Shown: positions 56,312 through 64,000 of the stretch, one piece after another
Layout: each line of letters starts with the position of its first letter
Numbering within the stretch: position 1 is the stretch's first letter
From: Uruburuella suis
Lineage (GTDB): Bacteria; Pseudomonadota; Gammaproteobacteria; Burkholderiales; Neisseriaceae
Assembly: GCF_004341385.1 (NCBI RefSeq)
Contig: NZ_SLXE01000012.1
Location: 11,576 to 75,575 of the forward strand
Reading direction: 5' to 3'
DNA: 64,000 nt
The notes under the pieces: generated by a model
Database searches by the model: none
The model's input: only the letters and a program-made list of their open reading frames with translations
Told to the model about the DNA's origin: nothing
Made by a program: the position numbers and the translations under genes

Positions 56312-57553
56312 ATGAGTAATGCTCAAGTAAATTCACCCAAATTGGGTGGTGGCCGCGCATGGCTGGTATGGACGATTGCGGTGGCGTTTGTGGTTTGGCT
56401 CTTTAATGTGCAAACCGGCTACGCCATTTTGAATAACAGCGTGGCGCAGTCTTTGAATCTGCGTATTGATCAAATCGGTTTGATTGCTGCGGTTTACACC
56501 TGGGTGTTTGCCATCTCCCAGCTGTTTGCCGGTGCGTTGCTGGATAAATTGGGCAGCCGAAAAGTGTTGCTGCCGGCCATTGCGCTAGTGGCTATCGGGG
56601 TATTTTTATTTGCCTTTGCGCAAAGTTTTGAAATGCTGTTGTTGTCGCAAGTGATTTTGGCATTGGGCTCTTGCGCGGGCTTTGTGGGTGCGGGCTATGT
56701 GGGTGGCACTTGGTTTGGCATGGCCAAATTCGGCATTATGTTTGGCTTGGTGCAATTGGTGGCGGCCTTATCTTCCGCCTTTGGTCAAGCGGCTTTTGAC
56801 GTTGCTTTGAGCACTTGGGATTGGCGCACGCTGATTACAGCATTCGGCATTTTCGGTGTGGCTTTGCTGCTCTGCGCCGTATTGTTTGTGCGTGACCCCG
56901 TGCCGGTTAGCAGCCAAAATCTTTCACCGGTTAAATTTGTCGGCTCCGTATTTGCCGCCATTACCGAAGTATTGAAAAAAGTGCAAATCTGGGTGATTGG
57001 TTTTCAGGGCGCCATCACCTTTGGGATGATGTTGGCCTTAGGTGTGGTGTGGGGGCCGAAATTGATGATGGCGCACGGTTTAACGGAAAGCGCCGCCAAT
57101 CATGCAACGGCTTGTTTGTGGCTCGGCCTTGCCGTGGGCAGCCCGCTTATCAATAAAATTTCCGATATGCTTAAATCGCGAAAATGGCCTATTGTGATTT
57201 CCACCTTGATTCAATTGCTTGTTTTAGGCTTGGCGATTTATATGCCTATGTCGCCCACCCTCGCTATGGTGCTGTATTTCATCTTTGGTTTTGCCAATGC
57301 CGGCCACATGCTCAACTTTACCGCTGCCGGTGATAATGTGCCGCCCCGTTTGATCGGCACTTCCGCATCCATTGTGAATGGTTTGATGTTTGTGCTGGGC
57401 GGCTTATTAATGGGTTTGCCGGGTAATTTATTGAGCGGCACCGAAGGGCTGCTTGCCGATTATCAAAATGCCATGCTGGTTTGCATAGGGGCTTTGGCGG
57501 TTGCGCTGGTAATCTCGCTCTTTATTAAAGAGTGTTACCCCAAAAACCAATAA
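56312..57553 (+). CDS. MFS transporter 1 of the guaD cluster
   Basis: A 413-residue major facilitator with twelve spans. N-terminal WLVWTIAVAFVVWLFNVQTGYAILNNSVAQSL and motif A GALLDKLGSRKVLLPAI. It starts 64 nt after guaD with AGGAG before the ATG. Context suggests uptake of a purine or of a compound broken down to guanine, but the family alone does not define the substrate. About 150 bp separate it from a paralogue with the same N-terminal pattern. Confidence 0.85.
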   Translation: MSNAQVNSPKLGGGRAWLVWTIAVAFVVWLFNVQTGYAILNNSVAQSLNLRIDQIGLIAAVYTWVFAISQLFAGALLDKLGSRKVLLPAIALVAIGVFLFAFAQSFEMLLLSQVILALGSCAGFVGAGYVGGTWFGMAKFGIMFGLVQLVAALSSAFGQAAFDVALSTWDWRTLITAFGIFGVALLLCAVLFVRDPVPVSSQNLSPVKFVGSVFAAITEVLKKVQIWVIGFQGAITFGMMLALGVVWGPKLMMAHGLTESAANHATACLWLGLAVGSPLINKISDMLKSRKWPIVISTLIQLLVLGLAIYMPMSPTLAMVLYFIFGFANAGHMLNFTAAGDNVPPRLIGTSASIVNGLMFVLGGLLMGLPGNLLSGTEGLLADYQNAMLVCIGALAVALVISLFIKECYPKNQ

Positions 57554-57711
57554 GTTGAAACGGGGCGGAATGCCCGCCCTGCTTCAACCTTTTTATCAAA
57601 CCCTTAAAAATTGATTCACATTAACTTCAAAGCATCTTAAATTTAATAAAATTAATTACTTAATTTTATTATTCATCGTAAACAGACCCCAGCATTTGCA
57701 GGAGCAGCAGT

Positions 57712-58962
57712 ATGCAAACCGCAACTTATCCGCCATCCCGCCCGCTTGCATGGCTTAATTGGTCAATCGCAGTCAGCTTTGTGATATTGGTATTCGGCTT
57801 CCAAACAGGCTATGCCATCACCAATGCCAAAATGGCGCAAAGCCTGCTTTTAACGGCTTCCGATATCGGTTTGATCGGCTCGATGTATACGGTGTGTTTT
57901 GCCGTTAGCCAGCTCGCTTCGGGCTCATTGTTGGATCGTTTGGGCGCGCAGCGGGTGTTGCCGGTGGCCTGCACCCTGCTTACCGTGGGTGTGTTTTGTT
58001 TTGCCTATTCCACAACCTTAACAGGGCTGCTGCTGGCGCAGGTTTTAATCGCCATGGGCGCATCTTTCGGCTTTATCGGCGCCGGCTTTGTGGGCGGCAT
58101 GTGGTTTGCACCTGAGCGTTATGGCTTTATGTTTGCCTGTGTTCAGTTTGTTGCCTCGCTTTCGGCTTTTTTCTCACAACAAGTATTAAACCATGTTTTG
58201 GTAAAACTGCCTTGGGATTGGGTGATTAACGGCATCGGCATGCTGGGCTTGTGTGTGCTGTTGCTGATGTTTTTATGGCTGCGTGATCCGCCTCATTATC
58301 AAAGCCATAAAGAAGGCATTCAAAGCATCCCCTTATTCGCAAAAAGCATCCTACATGATGTGGCAACCGTAATCCGCGTGCCGCAAATGTGGCGCATCAT
58401 GCTGATTGGTGCCTGCTCTTTCGGCGTGATGCTGTGCGTAGGCGTGGTGTGGGGTCCTATGCTTTTGCTCAATCACGGCTTGCTGGAAAGCGAGGCCAAC
58501 ACCGCCGTTTCGCTAAGCTGGCTGGGGCTTGCCTTTGGTGCGCCGGCATTTGTTTGGTGGGGGCAGAAAGCAGGTCAAGCCAAAAATGCCCTGATGGCAG
58601 GATTGATTATCCAGCTGGTGTGCATCGCCTTTTTAATCTTTGCCAAAGTACCCGGCGCTTGGGGCTGCTACAGCTTGATGTGGCTTTGGGGCTTTGCCGC
58701 CGGTGCATCCATGCTGCCATTTGCGCTGGCAGCCAAACAGGCCGGCTCCGCTTATGCAGGCACTTCTGCCGCCTTGGTGAACGGCAGCCAATTCTTAACG
58801 GCGGGGATATTGATGTCTGTCCCCGGCGAATTGCTCACCCGAGGCATTAGCGCCGACATTCAGACGGCCTTAACCATATTGCCCATTCTCTTAATCATCG
58901 CCATCTTGCTGGTGCTCGGGCTGAAATATCCGGCTGTTATGGAAAAGGAATCGGCCAGTTGA
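57712..58962 (+). CDS. MFS transporter 2 of the guaD cluster
   Basis: A 416-residue paralogue of the preceding gene: WLNWSIAVSFVILVFGFQTGYAITNAKMAQSL and GSLLDRLGAQRVLPVACTL align with it end to end, and both share GVVWGPMLLL/GVVWGPKLMM in the second half. AGGAGCAGC precedes the ATG. The intergenic 57554-57711 is AT-rich and may hold a second promoter. A DUS is read through near the C-terminus (IQTAL, about 58858). Confidence 0.85.
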   Translation: MQTATYPPSRPLAWLNWSIAVSFVILVFGFQTGYAITNAKMAQSLLLTASDIGLIGSMYTVCFAVSQLASGSLLDRLGAQRVLPVACTLLTVGVFCFAYSTTLTGLLLAQVLIAMGASFGFIGAGFVGGMWFAPERYGFMFACVQFVASLSAFFSQQVLNHVLVKLPWDWVINGIGMLGLCVLLLMFLWLRDPPHYQSHKEGIQSIPLFAKSILHDVATVIRVPQMWRIMLIGACSFGVMLCVGVVWGPMLLLNHGLLESEANTAVSLSWLGLAFGAPAFVWWGQKAGQAKNALMAGLIIQLVCIAFLIFAKVPGAWGCYSLMWLWGFAAGASMLPFALAAKQAGSAYAGTSAALVNGSQFLTAGILMSVPGELLTRGISADIQTALTILPILLIIAILLVLGLKYPAVMEKESAS

Positions 58963-59051
58963 GATGATGCCGCTTGAAATAAATCACGCTGCCGCAATAC
59001 AAAAAGCGGGCATCTGAACATCTTACGATGGGAAAATTTTTTGAATAAACC

Positions 59052-59087
59052 GAGGCCGTCTGAAAACATATGTTTCAGACGGCCTTT
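59052..59087. terminator. DUS-pair terminator after the guaD cluster
   Basis: GAGGCCGTCTGAAAACATAT is self-complementary with the following half, giving a hairpin with T residues after it. Confidence 0.83.
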
Positions 59088-59102
59088 GTTAATTTCCAAG
59101 CA

Positions 59103-59178
59103 AGGTGTGTGATGCCAGCCACGCACGCGGTTGCAACGTTTCCAAAAACGCGTGCGTGCCTAGGGGCACACACCCTAC
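59103..59178. repeat. Two-arm hairpin module, GGTGTGTGATGCC class
   Basis: Left arm AGGTGTGTGATGCCAGCC, inner pair ACGCACGCGG / CGCGTGCGT, right arm GGCACACACCCTAC. Same class as 45164-45241. It ends 15 bp before the stop of the leftward small gene. Confidence 0.75.
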
Positions 59179-59192
59179 GCACGCTATAAGCA

Positions 59193-59507
59193 TCATCGGC
59201 GCAAATTGGTTAATATAGCTCGTACCTCATCGGAAAACACCGCCAAATCTTCATCAGTCAAGTAACCGTAATTGTGATGCCGCATCAGTTTGAGACCCAT
59301 ATCGCTAAACCTGTCGGTATACCAAAAATCAAAATCTTTGCAGACTTCTTTGGCCGCTTTGCTGAGCGCCCACACATCATCGGTATTCTCCAAACACGCC
59401 ACCTGCTCGGCCAACCTTGCCTTTGCCGCGGCAAATTCCCGATCGCCCGCCTTATTTAAAGCCGCATGAGCAGCAGCGCGGTCGGATTTTTTATTCCAAA
59501 CAGTCAT
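59193..59507 (-). CDS. Small hypothetical protein
   Basis: A 104-residue soluble protein that I do not recognise. An Ala/Lys-rich helical first half (AAAHAALNKAGDREFAAAKARLAEQV) leads to DVWALSKAAKEVCKDFDFWYTDRFSDMG and the acidic YGYLTDEDLAVFSDEVRAIL. Two Cys, no signal. AAAAGGAAA precedes the ATG. It sits among repeats with other orphan genes, which favours an accessory role. Confidence 0.65.
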   Translation of the reverse strand: MTVWNKKSDRAAAHAALNKAGDREFAAAKARLAEQVACLENTDDVWALSKAAKEVCKDFDFWYTDRFSDMGLKLMRHHNYGYLTDEDLAVFSDEVRAILTNLRR

Positions 59508-59632
59508 GTAGGTTTCCTTTTTTAAAACAGGTTGTGTTCGGATATTTATTTTATCAAGGCCGTCTGAAAAAATATGGCTTTGGCAAAAACTTTATTTTAA
59601 TGGCTCAGGCAGTTGCTTCAAACCCGTAAATG

Positions 59633-59730
59633 GTAGCGTGGGCTATACCCGCGAATAGCCATGCAAAGCAACAAGGTTAGCTGAAAGTAAATATTTTATT
59701 TTTTTTCGTGGGCATAGCTCACGCCACTAC
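59633..59730. repeat. Two-arm hairpin module, GTAGCGTGGGC class
   Basis: Left arm GTAGCGTGGGCTATACCCGC and right arm GGGCATAGCTCACGCCACTAC with an AT-rich centre. A third sequence class with the same plan, in the 525-bp gap 59508-60033, which contains no gene I can see. Confidence 0.72.
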
Positions 59731-59787
59731 GCTTGCTTTTCAGACGGCCTAAACTTCCGCAAACCGTTCACGCAGCAAACACATTTT

Positions 59788-59865
59788 GTAGGATCGGGTT
59801 TGATACCCACCCGTTGTCGGTATTGCGTATCTCGTGGGACGGGCGGATATGAAATCCGCCCCTAC
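59788..59865. repeat. Two-arm hairpin module, mixed GGATCGGGTTTGATACCC / GGGCGGAT class
   Basis: The left arm GTAGGATCGGGTTTGATACC and right arm CGGATATGAAATCCGCCCCTAC are each self-complementary, but they belong to different sequence classes and pair only in part. It looks like a hybrid module. Confidence 0.68.
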
Positions 59866-59892
59866 GGGTTTTTCTGGTAATCCAGCAGTGCC

Positions 59893-59982
59893 GTAGGTCG
59901 GATTCTCGAATCCGACATTTTCCTGTTTCAGCAATCGTTTTCAGACGGCATCCATTTTGTCGGATACAAGTATCCGACCTAC
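59893..59982. repeat. Two-arm hairpin module, GTAGGTCGGAT class with an internal DUS
   Basis: Left arm GTAGGTCGGATTCTCGAATC, right arm ATACAAGTATCCGACCTAC; between them a DUS (TTCAGACGGCAT) at about 59940. Same class as the core of the 192-bp elements, without their ends. Confidence 0.8.
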
Positions 59983-60033
59983 GCTTGCTTAACTCGCGCA
60001 TACCCCGCCCGCTGCCGCCGAATCCGCCAACCA

Positions 60034-60942
60034 TTATTTGCTGCCGGCTTTTACCTTTTTCAAAATATGCGCATAGCCTTGGTGCCTGATTTTGGCGTTT
60101 TTGGAAACATATTCCGCCCTATTATCCCTAGCCCGATGCGCCTCACATCTTCTTTCGTTTTTGGTCAGCACTTCAAACGTATCCACATCCGCCACATCCG
60201 CCAACCGCCCGTTAAACCAAATGCCGTGGCCGTCTTTGGCAAACAGCCGGTCTATCACGGCAAACGTAGCCGCATCGGCTGCGATTTTTCTGGCATAGAA
60301 ATAAACGCTGTTTTTATCTTTGGCATAAATCTCATTCAACACTTGAAACGTAGCCACATCGACATCTCTGAGCGCAATAAAGCAGCCGTCATGGTCAAAA
60401 TTAAAGCCGGACACCTTGGTATTGTAAACAGGGTAGTCATACAAATCTTTATCATCTTTAAAATAATAAAAAATCCGGTTTTCGCTTTGATAATGATGAG
60501 CCGAGAGCGGTTGCAGCCGCCGGTAAAAACCTTCAGCGCAATTCCACCAAGCCGCCTTATCACCATGATTTTGCGCAAGATAGCGCTTGATTGGCTCGGT
60601 TTCCTGCGTCATGTCGATAACGTTGCAATATTCAATAAAATGCCCGTTGTAGTGATACAGATTTTGCAGGTCGGCAAAATAATCACCGCTGATGGTGGCC
60701 GGCAGAAAAAACAGATTATCCATATCGGCCGCTGCAAAAATCTGCAAGCCCTCCCCGCTGCCGCTCAGCGCATAAACAGCATGTGCATCTTTGGCCAAGC
60801 AGTGGGACACCACTTCAAAAGAAGCATAATCCGCACCGGGCACCTTGGCCGGCTTGTTGCTTTTGTTCAGATAATAGATATGGGTTTGGTCTTTGAGAAA
60901 GTAACGGTTTTGATTCGATAGCATTTGCAAGGAGTCGGGCAT
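60034..60942 (-). CDS. DKNYY-repeat protein
   Basis: A 302-residue protein with repeated AKD-x3-V/I-Y/W units: LAKDAHAVYALSG, YAKDKNSVYFYARKI and FAKDGHGIWFNGRL, plus IFYYFKDDKDLYD and RYFLKDQTHIYYLN at the start. This is the DKNYY pattern, found in several accessory proteins of unknown role. No signal or membrane span, so cytosolic. AAAAGGTG precedes the ATG. Next to an immunity-like SUKH gene, it may be an orphan from a toxin-immunity locus (inference). Confidence 0.8.
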   Translation of the reverse strand: MPDSLQMLSNQNRYFLKDQTHIYYLNKSNKPAKVPGADYASFEVVSHCLAKDAHAVYALSGSGEGLQIFAAADMDNLFFLPATISGDYFADLQNLYHYNGHFIEYCNVIDMTQETEPIKRYLAQNHGDKAAWWNCAEGFYRRLQPLSAHHYQSENRIFYYFKDDKDLYDYPVYNTKVSGFNFDHDGCFIALRDVDVATFQVLNEIYAKDKNSVYFYARKIAADAATFAVIDRLFAKDGHGIWFNGRLADVADVDTFEVLTKNERRCEAHRARDNRAEYVSKNAKIRHQGYAHILKKVKAGSK

Positions 60943-61014
60943 GATTATTCACCTTTTCGGCACAGCAAGCTGATAGCCGTATCCGCTGTTTTCAAATTGG
61001 AAACAATATAGCTT

Positions 61015-61026
61015 TTCAGGCAGCCT
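61015..61026 (-). other. Uptake sequence of another dialect (AGGCTGCCTGAA)
   Basis: The minus strand reads AGGCTGCCTGAA, which I recall as the dialect of Simonsiella-type genera. An 11-of-12 match in the same orientation lies at 61613-61624. The two flank the SUKH gene. Confidence 0.65.
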
Positions 61027-61058
61027 TGGTTTATGGCCAGCAACCACCATAAAATAGC

Positions 61059-61113
61059 AGGGTGCGCCATGCGCACCGGATTTGGGTGAAATGCTGCATG
61101 GAACGCACCCTAC
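61059..61113. repeat. Two-arm hairpin module, AGGGTGCGCC class
   Basis: Left arm CAGGGTGCGCCATGCGCACC and right arm GGAACGCACCCTAC around a short centre. A further sequence class of the same plan, just downstream of the SUKH gene. Confidence 0.72.
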
Positions 61114-61124
61114 GCTTGTTATTG

Positions 61125-61562
61125 TTAACAGTTTAAATCACGTATTTTTATCATAAATTCATATAAATTGGATGCGATAAGCAATTTGCTATCATGGCCA
61201 ATCGCCCAAATATGAAGTTCTGGAGATTTAGTTGTGTCCATAAAATAATTCATATCCATGTCATCGCTTGAAATGGGAATAAATTTTTTATTTTCAGCGC
61301 CAATTTGATTATAAGATTGAAGCTGTTGGGTAACAGTAACCACATTTTGCCAAAATGGAGGATTTGCTTCATCTTGAGCAGGCAATCCATAAATTTCTAT
61401 TCCATTGCCCATGAGAGCGCCAAACTCGTATAAAAATTGTTTATATTCCTCCGGAAAAGACACTTGCAGTTCATTTTCAGCCGCTGCAACAATCTTTTTA
61501 GAAACTGGCCCCAATACCGTGCACTGTGAAATCAATAATTTAAATGATTCCTTATTATTCAT
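61125..61562 (-). CDS. SMI1/KNR4 (SUKH) family protein, immunity-like
   Basis: A 145-residue protein with the SUKH signature: helix VSKKIVAAAENELQVSFPEEYKQFLYEFGALM, then GIEIYGLPAQDEANPPFWQNVVTVTQ and the acidic FIPISSDDMDMNYFMDT. SUKH proteins commonly act as antitoxins for polymorphic and contact-dependent toxins. The gene is far more AT-rich than its surroundings and has no toxin gene next to it, so it looks like an orphan immunity gene acquired by transfer. Confidence 0.85.
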   Translation of the reverse strand: MNNKESFKLLISQCTVLGPVSKKIVAAAENELQVSFPEEYKQFLYEFGALMGNGIEIYGLPAQDEANPPFWQNVVTVTQQLQSYNQIGAENKKFIPISSDDMDMNYFMDTTKSPELHIWAIGHDSKLLIASNLYEFMIKIRDLNC

Positions 61563-61624
61563 GAGGATACCTATAGTTTAATAAGATTTCTCTTTTCCAG
61601 AATTAATGTTTTCTCAGGCAGCCT

Positions 61625-63658
61625 TCACTCCCCCACCGCCCCAAACAACAACCCTTCCTTAATCCCCCGAATCTGATCACGAATCACCGCCGCTTCTTCA
61701 AACTGCAAATCCCGTGCGGCGGCTTGCATGGCTTTTTCGAGTTTGGCGATTTCTTTGAGTGCGTCGTCTTCGTTGCGGATTTCGCCCACTTTCACCTTGT
61801 TTTTGCCTTTGCCGCGCCCTTTGCCGCCGCTCTCTTCGTGATACACACCATCGATGATGTCTTTCACTTTTTTGACGATTTGCTGCGGCACGATGCCGTG
61901 TTCTTCGTTGAACTTGGTTTGTTTTTCGCGGCGGCGTTCGGTTTCGCCGATGGCGGCTTTCATGGAATCGGTGATTTTGTCGGCGTATAAAATCGCCAAG
62001 CCATTCACATTACGGGCGGCGCGGCCGATGGTTTGGATGAGGCTGCGGTGGCTGCGCAAAAAACCTTCTTTGTCGGCATCGAGAATCGCCACCAATGATA
62101 CTTCGGGGATGTCCAAGCCTTCGCGCAGCAAGTTGATGCCCACCAATACGTCAAACAGCCCTAAGCGCAAGTCGCGGATGATTTCCACGCGCTCTACGGT
62201 GTCGATGTCGCTGTGCAGATAGCGCACTTTCACGCCCAATTCGCTGTAATAATCGGTAAGCTGCTCGGCCATGCGCTTGGTGAGCGTGGTGACGAGCACG
62301 CGCTCGCCTTTTTCTTTGCGGATGTTGATTTCGCTGAGCAAGTCGTCTACTTGGGTGCCCACGGGGCGGATTTCGATAAGCGGGTCGACCAGGCCGGTGG
62401 GGCGCACCACTTGCTCGACCACTTGGCCGGCGTGCTCTTCTTCATATTTGGCGGGGGTGGCGGACACGAACACCGTTTGCGGCATGATGCGTTCGAATTC
62501 GGGGAATTTGAGCGGGCGGTTGTCGCGGGCGCTGGGCAGGCGGAAGCCGTAGTCGACCAGGTTTTGCTTGCGGCTGGCATCGCCTTTATACATGCCGCCG
62601 ATTTGGGTAACGGTAACGTGGCTCTCGTCGATAAACATAATCGCATTTTTGGGCAGATAGTCCATCAGCGTGGGTGGCGGCTCGCCTTCTTTTTTGCCGG
62701 AAAAGTGGCGGCTGTAGTTTTCAATGCCTTTGCAAAAGCCCATTTCATAGAGCATTTCCAAATCGAAACGGGTGCGCTGCTCGATGCGCTGGGTTTCGAC
62801 GGGGCGGTTTTCCTGGGTGTAGAAGGCCACGCGTTCGCGCAATTCTTCTTTGATGCTCTCACAAGCGCGCAGCACGGTGTCGCGCGGGGTGACATAATGG
62901 CTGGAGGGGAACACGGTGTAGCGCCCTACTCTTTGCAGGCTGCCGCCGGTGAGCGGATCAAACAGCTCGAGGCGGTCGATTTCGTCGTCAAACAGGCTGA
63001 TGCGCAGCGCCACATCGGCGCTCTCGGCGGGATAAACATCAATCACATCGCCGCGCACGCGGAACGAGCCGCGTTTGAAATCCATGTCGCCCCTGTCGTA
63101 TTGCATCGAAACCAAAATGGAAATCACGTCGCGCTGGCTGATTGAGTCGCCTTCTTTAACAGAAAGCACCATTTGCTGGTATTCAGTGGGGTCGCCGATA
63201 CCGTAAATGGCCGACACGGTGGCCACGATAATCACATCGTCGCGCGTCATCAGGTTTTTGGTGGCGGAAAGCCGCATTTGCTCGATGTGCTCATTAATCG
63301 CCGAATCTTTTTCGATAAACAGATCGCGGCTCGGCACATAGGCTTCAGGCTGATAGTAATCATAGTAAGACACGAAATATTCCACTGAATTTTCGGGGAA
63401 AAATTCGCGCATTTCGGCATAAAGCTGCGCCGCCAGCGTTTTGTTGTGCGCCATGATGATGGCCGGGCGGCCGCTTTGCGCAATCACATTGGCCATGGTG
63501 TAGGTTTTGCCGGAGCCGGTTACGCCCAAAAGCGTTTGATACGCGAGGCCGTCTGAAAGCCCTTCGAGCAGGCCGGCGATGGCGGTGGGCTGGTCGCCGG
63601 CGGGGGCAAAAGGCCGGTGCAGTTTGAAAGGGCTGTCGGGATATTGGATGATGTCCAT
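61625..63658 (-). CDS. uvrB: UvrABC system protein B
   Basis: A 677-residue helicase-like subunit of nucleotide excision repair. Walker [20 protein letters not shown], the beta-hairpin region [21 protein letters not shown], helicase motif LFIDESH-like [18 protein letters not shown], motif [19 protein letters not shown], and the C-terminal UvrC-binding UVR motif ([24 protein letters not shown]). The glycine/lysine-rich [15 protein letters not shown] linker is a local feature. A DUS is read through near the N-terminus (GLSDGLAY). Confidence 0.96.
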   Translation of the reverse strand: MDIIQYPDSPFKLHRPFAPAGDQPTAIAGLLEGLSDGLAYQTLLGVTGSGKTYTMANVIAQSGRPAIIMAHNKTLAAQLYAEMREFFPENSVEYFVSYYDYYQPEAYVPSRDLFIEKDSAINEHIEQMRLSATKNLMTRDDVIIVATVSAIYGIGDPTEYQQMVLSVKEGDSISQRDVISILVSMQYDRGDMDFKRGSFRVRGDVIDVYPAESADVALRISLFDDEIDRLELFDPLTGGSLQRVGRYTVFPSSHYVTPRDTVLRACESIKEELRERVAFYTQENRPVETQRIEQRTRFDLEMLYEMGFCKGIENYSRHFSGKKEGEPPPTLMDYLPKNAIMFIDESHVTVTQIGGMYKGDASRKQNLVDYGFRLPSARDNRPLKFPEFERIMPQTVFVSATPAKYEEEHAGQVVEQVVRPTGLVDPLIEIRPVGTQVDDLLSEINIRKEKGERVLVTTLTKRMAEQLTDYYSELGVKVRYLHSDIDTVERVEIIRDLRLGLFDVLVGINLLREGLDIPEVSLVAILDADKEGFLRSHRSLIQTIGRAARNVNGLAILYADKITDSMKAAIGETERRREKQTKFNEEHGIVPQQIVKKVKDIIDGVYHEESGGKGRGKGKNKVKVGEIRNEDDALKEIAKLEKAMQAAARDLQFEEAAVIRDQIRGIKEGLLFGAVGE

Positions 63659-63935
63659 AATGCGGCTCGGTGGCGGTGGCGGAAACCGTGATTATAGCAA
63701 ACCCCGGCCTGCCTTTTCAGACGGCCTTGCAGAATTGCCTCGCTGCAAACGGAACATCTTTTCTTCCATGGCGTGTGGAGAAAAATACCTATTTGATGTT
63801 TTGTTGAGTGAAAAGTGGCAAAGAAAAGTTAACCGCAGCATGAACTTTCACGGCGTTTCCTTATCCTATCGCCGTAACAACTTTTCCGGGCGCTTATTTT
63901 TCATATATTGATTCGGCAATTAAATATTGAAATGT
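63659..63935. other. Intergenic region upstream of uvrB
   Basis: 277 bp with one DUS (TTCAGACGGCCTT at about 63717) and otherwise no element I can name. The uvrB promoter should lie at its left side. Confidence 0.4.
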
Positions 63936-64000
63936 TTATGCAGCATACTTCACCTTCGGATCTCTAAAATACGCAGCCACCCGTTGAGGATGGTTCTCCA
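63936..64000 (-). CDS. C-terminal tail of an unidentified protein entering from the right
   Basis: The minus strand is open from the edge to a TAA at 63936-63938 and would end HPQRVAAYFRDPKVKYAA. The basic, structured-looking tail suggests a real gene end, but 21 codons do not allow identification. Confidence 0.4.
   Translation of the reverse strand, partial: ENHPQRVAAYFRDPKVKYAA

Noticed and set aside
63579..63911. Rightward 110-codon frame at the right end
   Set aside because: It begins inside uvrB antisense, crosses a DUS and has no ribosome site or motif.

Overview
The window is chromosomal DNA of a member of the Neisseriaceae. The 12-base DNA uptake sequence of the AG dialect (AGGCCGTCTGAA) occurs dozens of times, often as inverted pairs placed as terminators. 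The left-edge order fimV/tspA - yciB - yciI - bolA - two parvulin isomerases matches, from memory, the meningococcal tspA neighbourhood. Base composition is GC-rich. I see no transposase, integrase, CRISPR array or plasmid function.

Layout: (1) 1-6700, envelope genes (FimV/TspA, YciB, isomerases), a rhodanese gene broken at an A8 tract, and two small non-autonomous elements. (2) 6.7-16.4 kb, housekeeping: sucrose phosphorylase, flavin oxidoreductase, tRNA-Glu, serB, GST, UspA, tcdA-scpA, a tandem hotdog thioesterase, pncB. (3) 16.4-21.7 kb, a GABA module: HAAAP permease, gabD, gabT and a divergent IclR regulator with a palindromic operator. (4) 21.8-32.1 kb, dsbD, murI, tsaE-amiC, holC, flavin reductase, pepA, lptFG. 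(5) 32.2-38.5 kb, choline-to-betaine genes betB - unknown - betA - betT without a betI. (6) 38.6-43.4 kb, an outer-membrane barrel, a NhaD-type antiporter, small conserved genes and an Lrp-family regulator. (7) 43.4-54.1 kb, a tandem glycine riboswitch with gcvT, gcvH and, 5.4 kb further on, gcvP, separated by an amino-acid racemase, tag, tam, an MFS pump, a GDSL esterase and an unknown secreted protein. (8) 54.1-59 kb, marR / guaD - MFS - MFS, a purine-related cassette with a striking operator array. (9) 59-61.6 kb, a small accessory zone with three orphan genes (one SUKH/SMI1 immunity-like) packed among double-hairpin repeats and bearing a foreign uptake-sequence dialect. (10) uvrB to the right edge, where the tail of another gene enters.

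The most unusual thing here is non-coding: a set of small composite elements. Two 192-bp copies about 36.5 kb apart, in opposite orientation, share ATACC-type terminal inverted repeats around a core of two self-complementary arms. The same type of ends also surrounds a Correia-like core at 5143-5244. A different pair of ends (TATAGTGAAAT-like) surrounds another two-arm core at 26966-27114, and bare two-arm modules of at least five sequence classes lie at 45.0-45.2, 47.2 and 59.1-61.1 kb. Ends and cores therefore look interchangeable.

All functions are inferred by reading the sequence; no database search was run.
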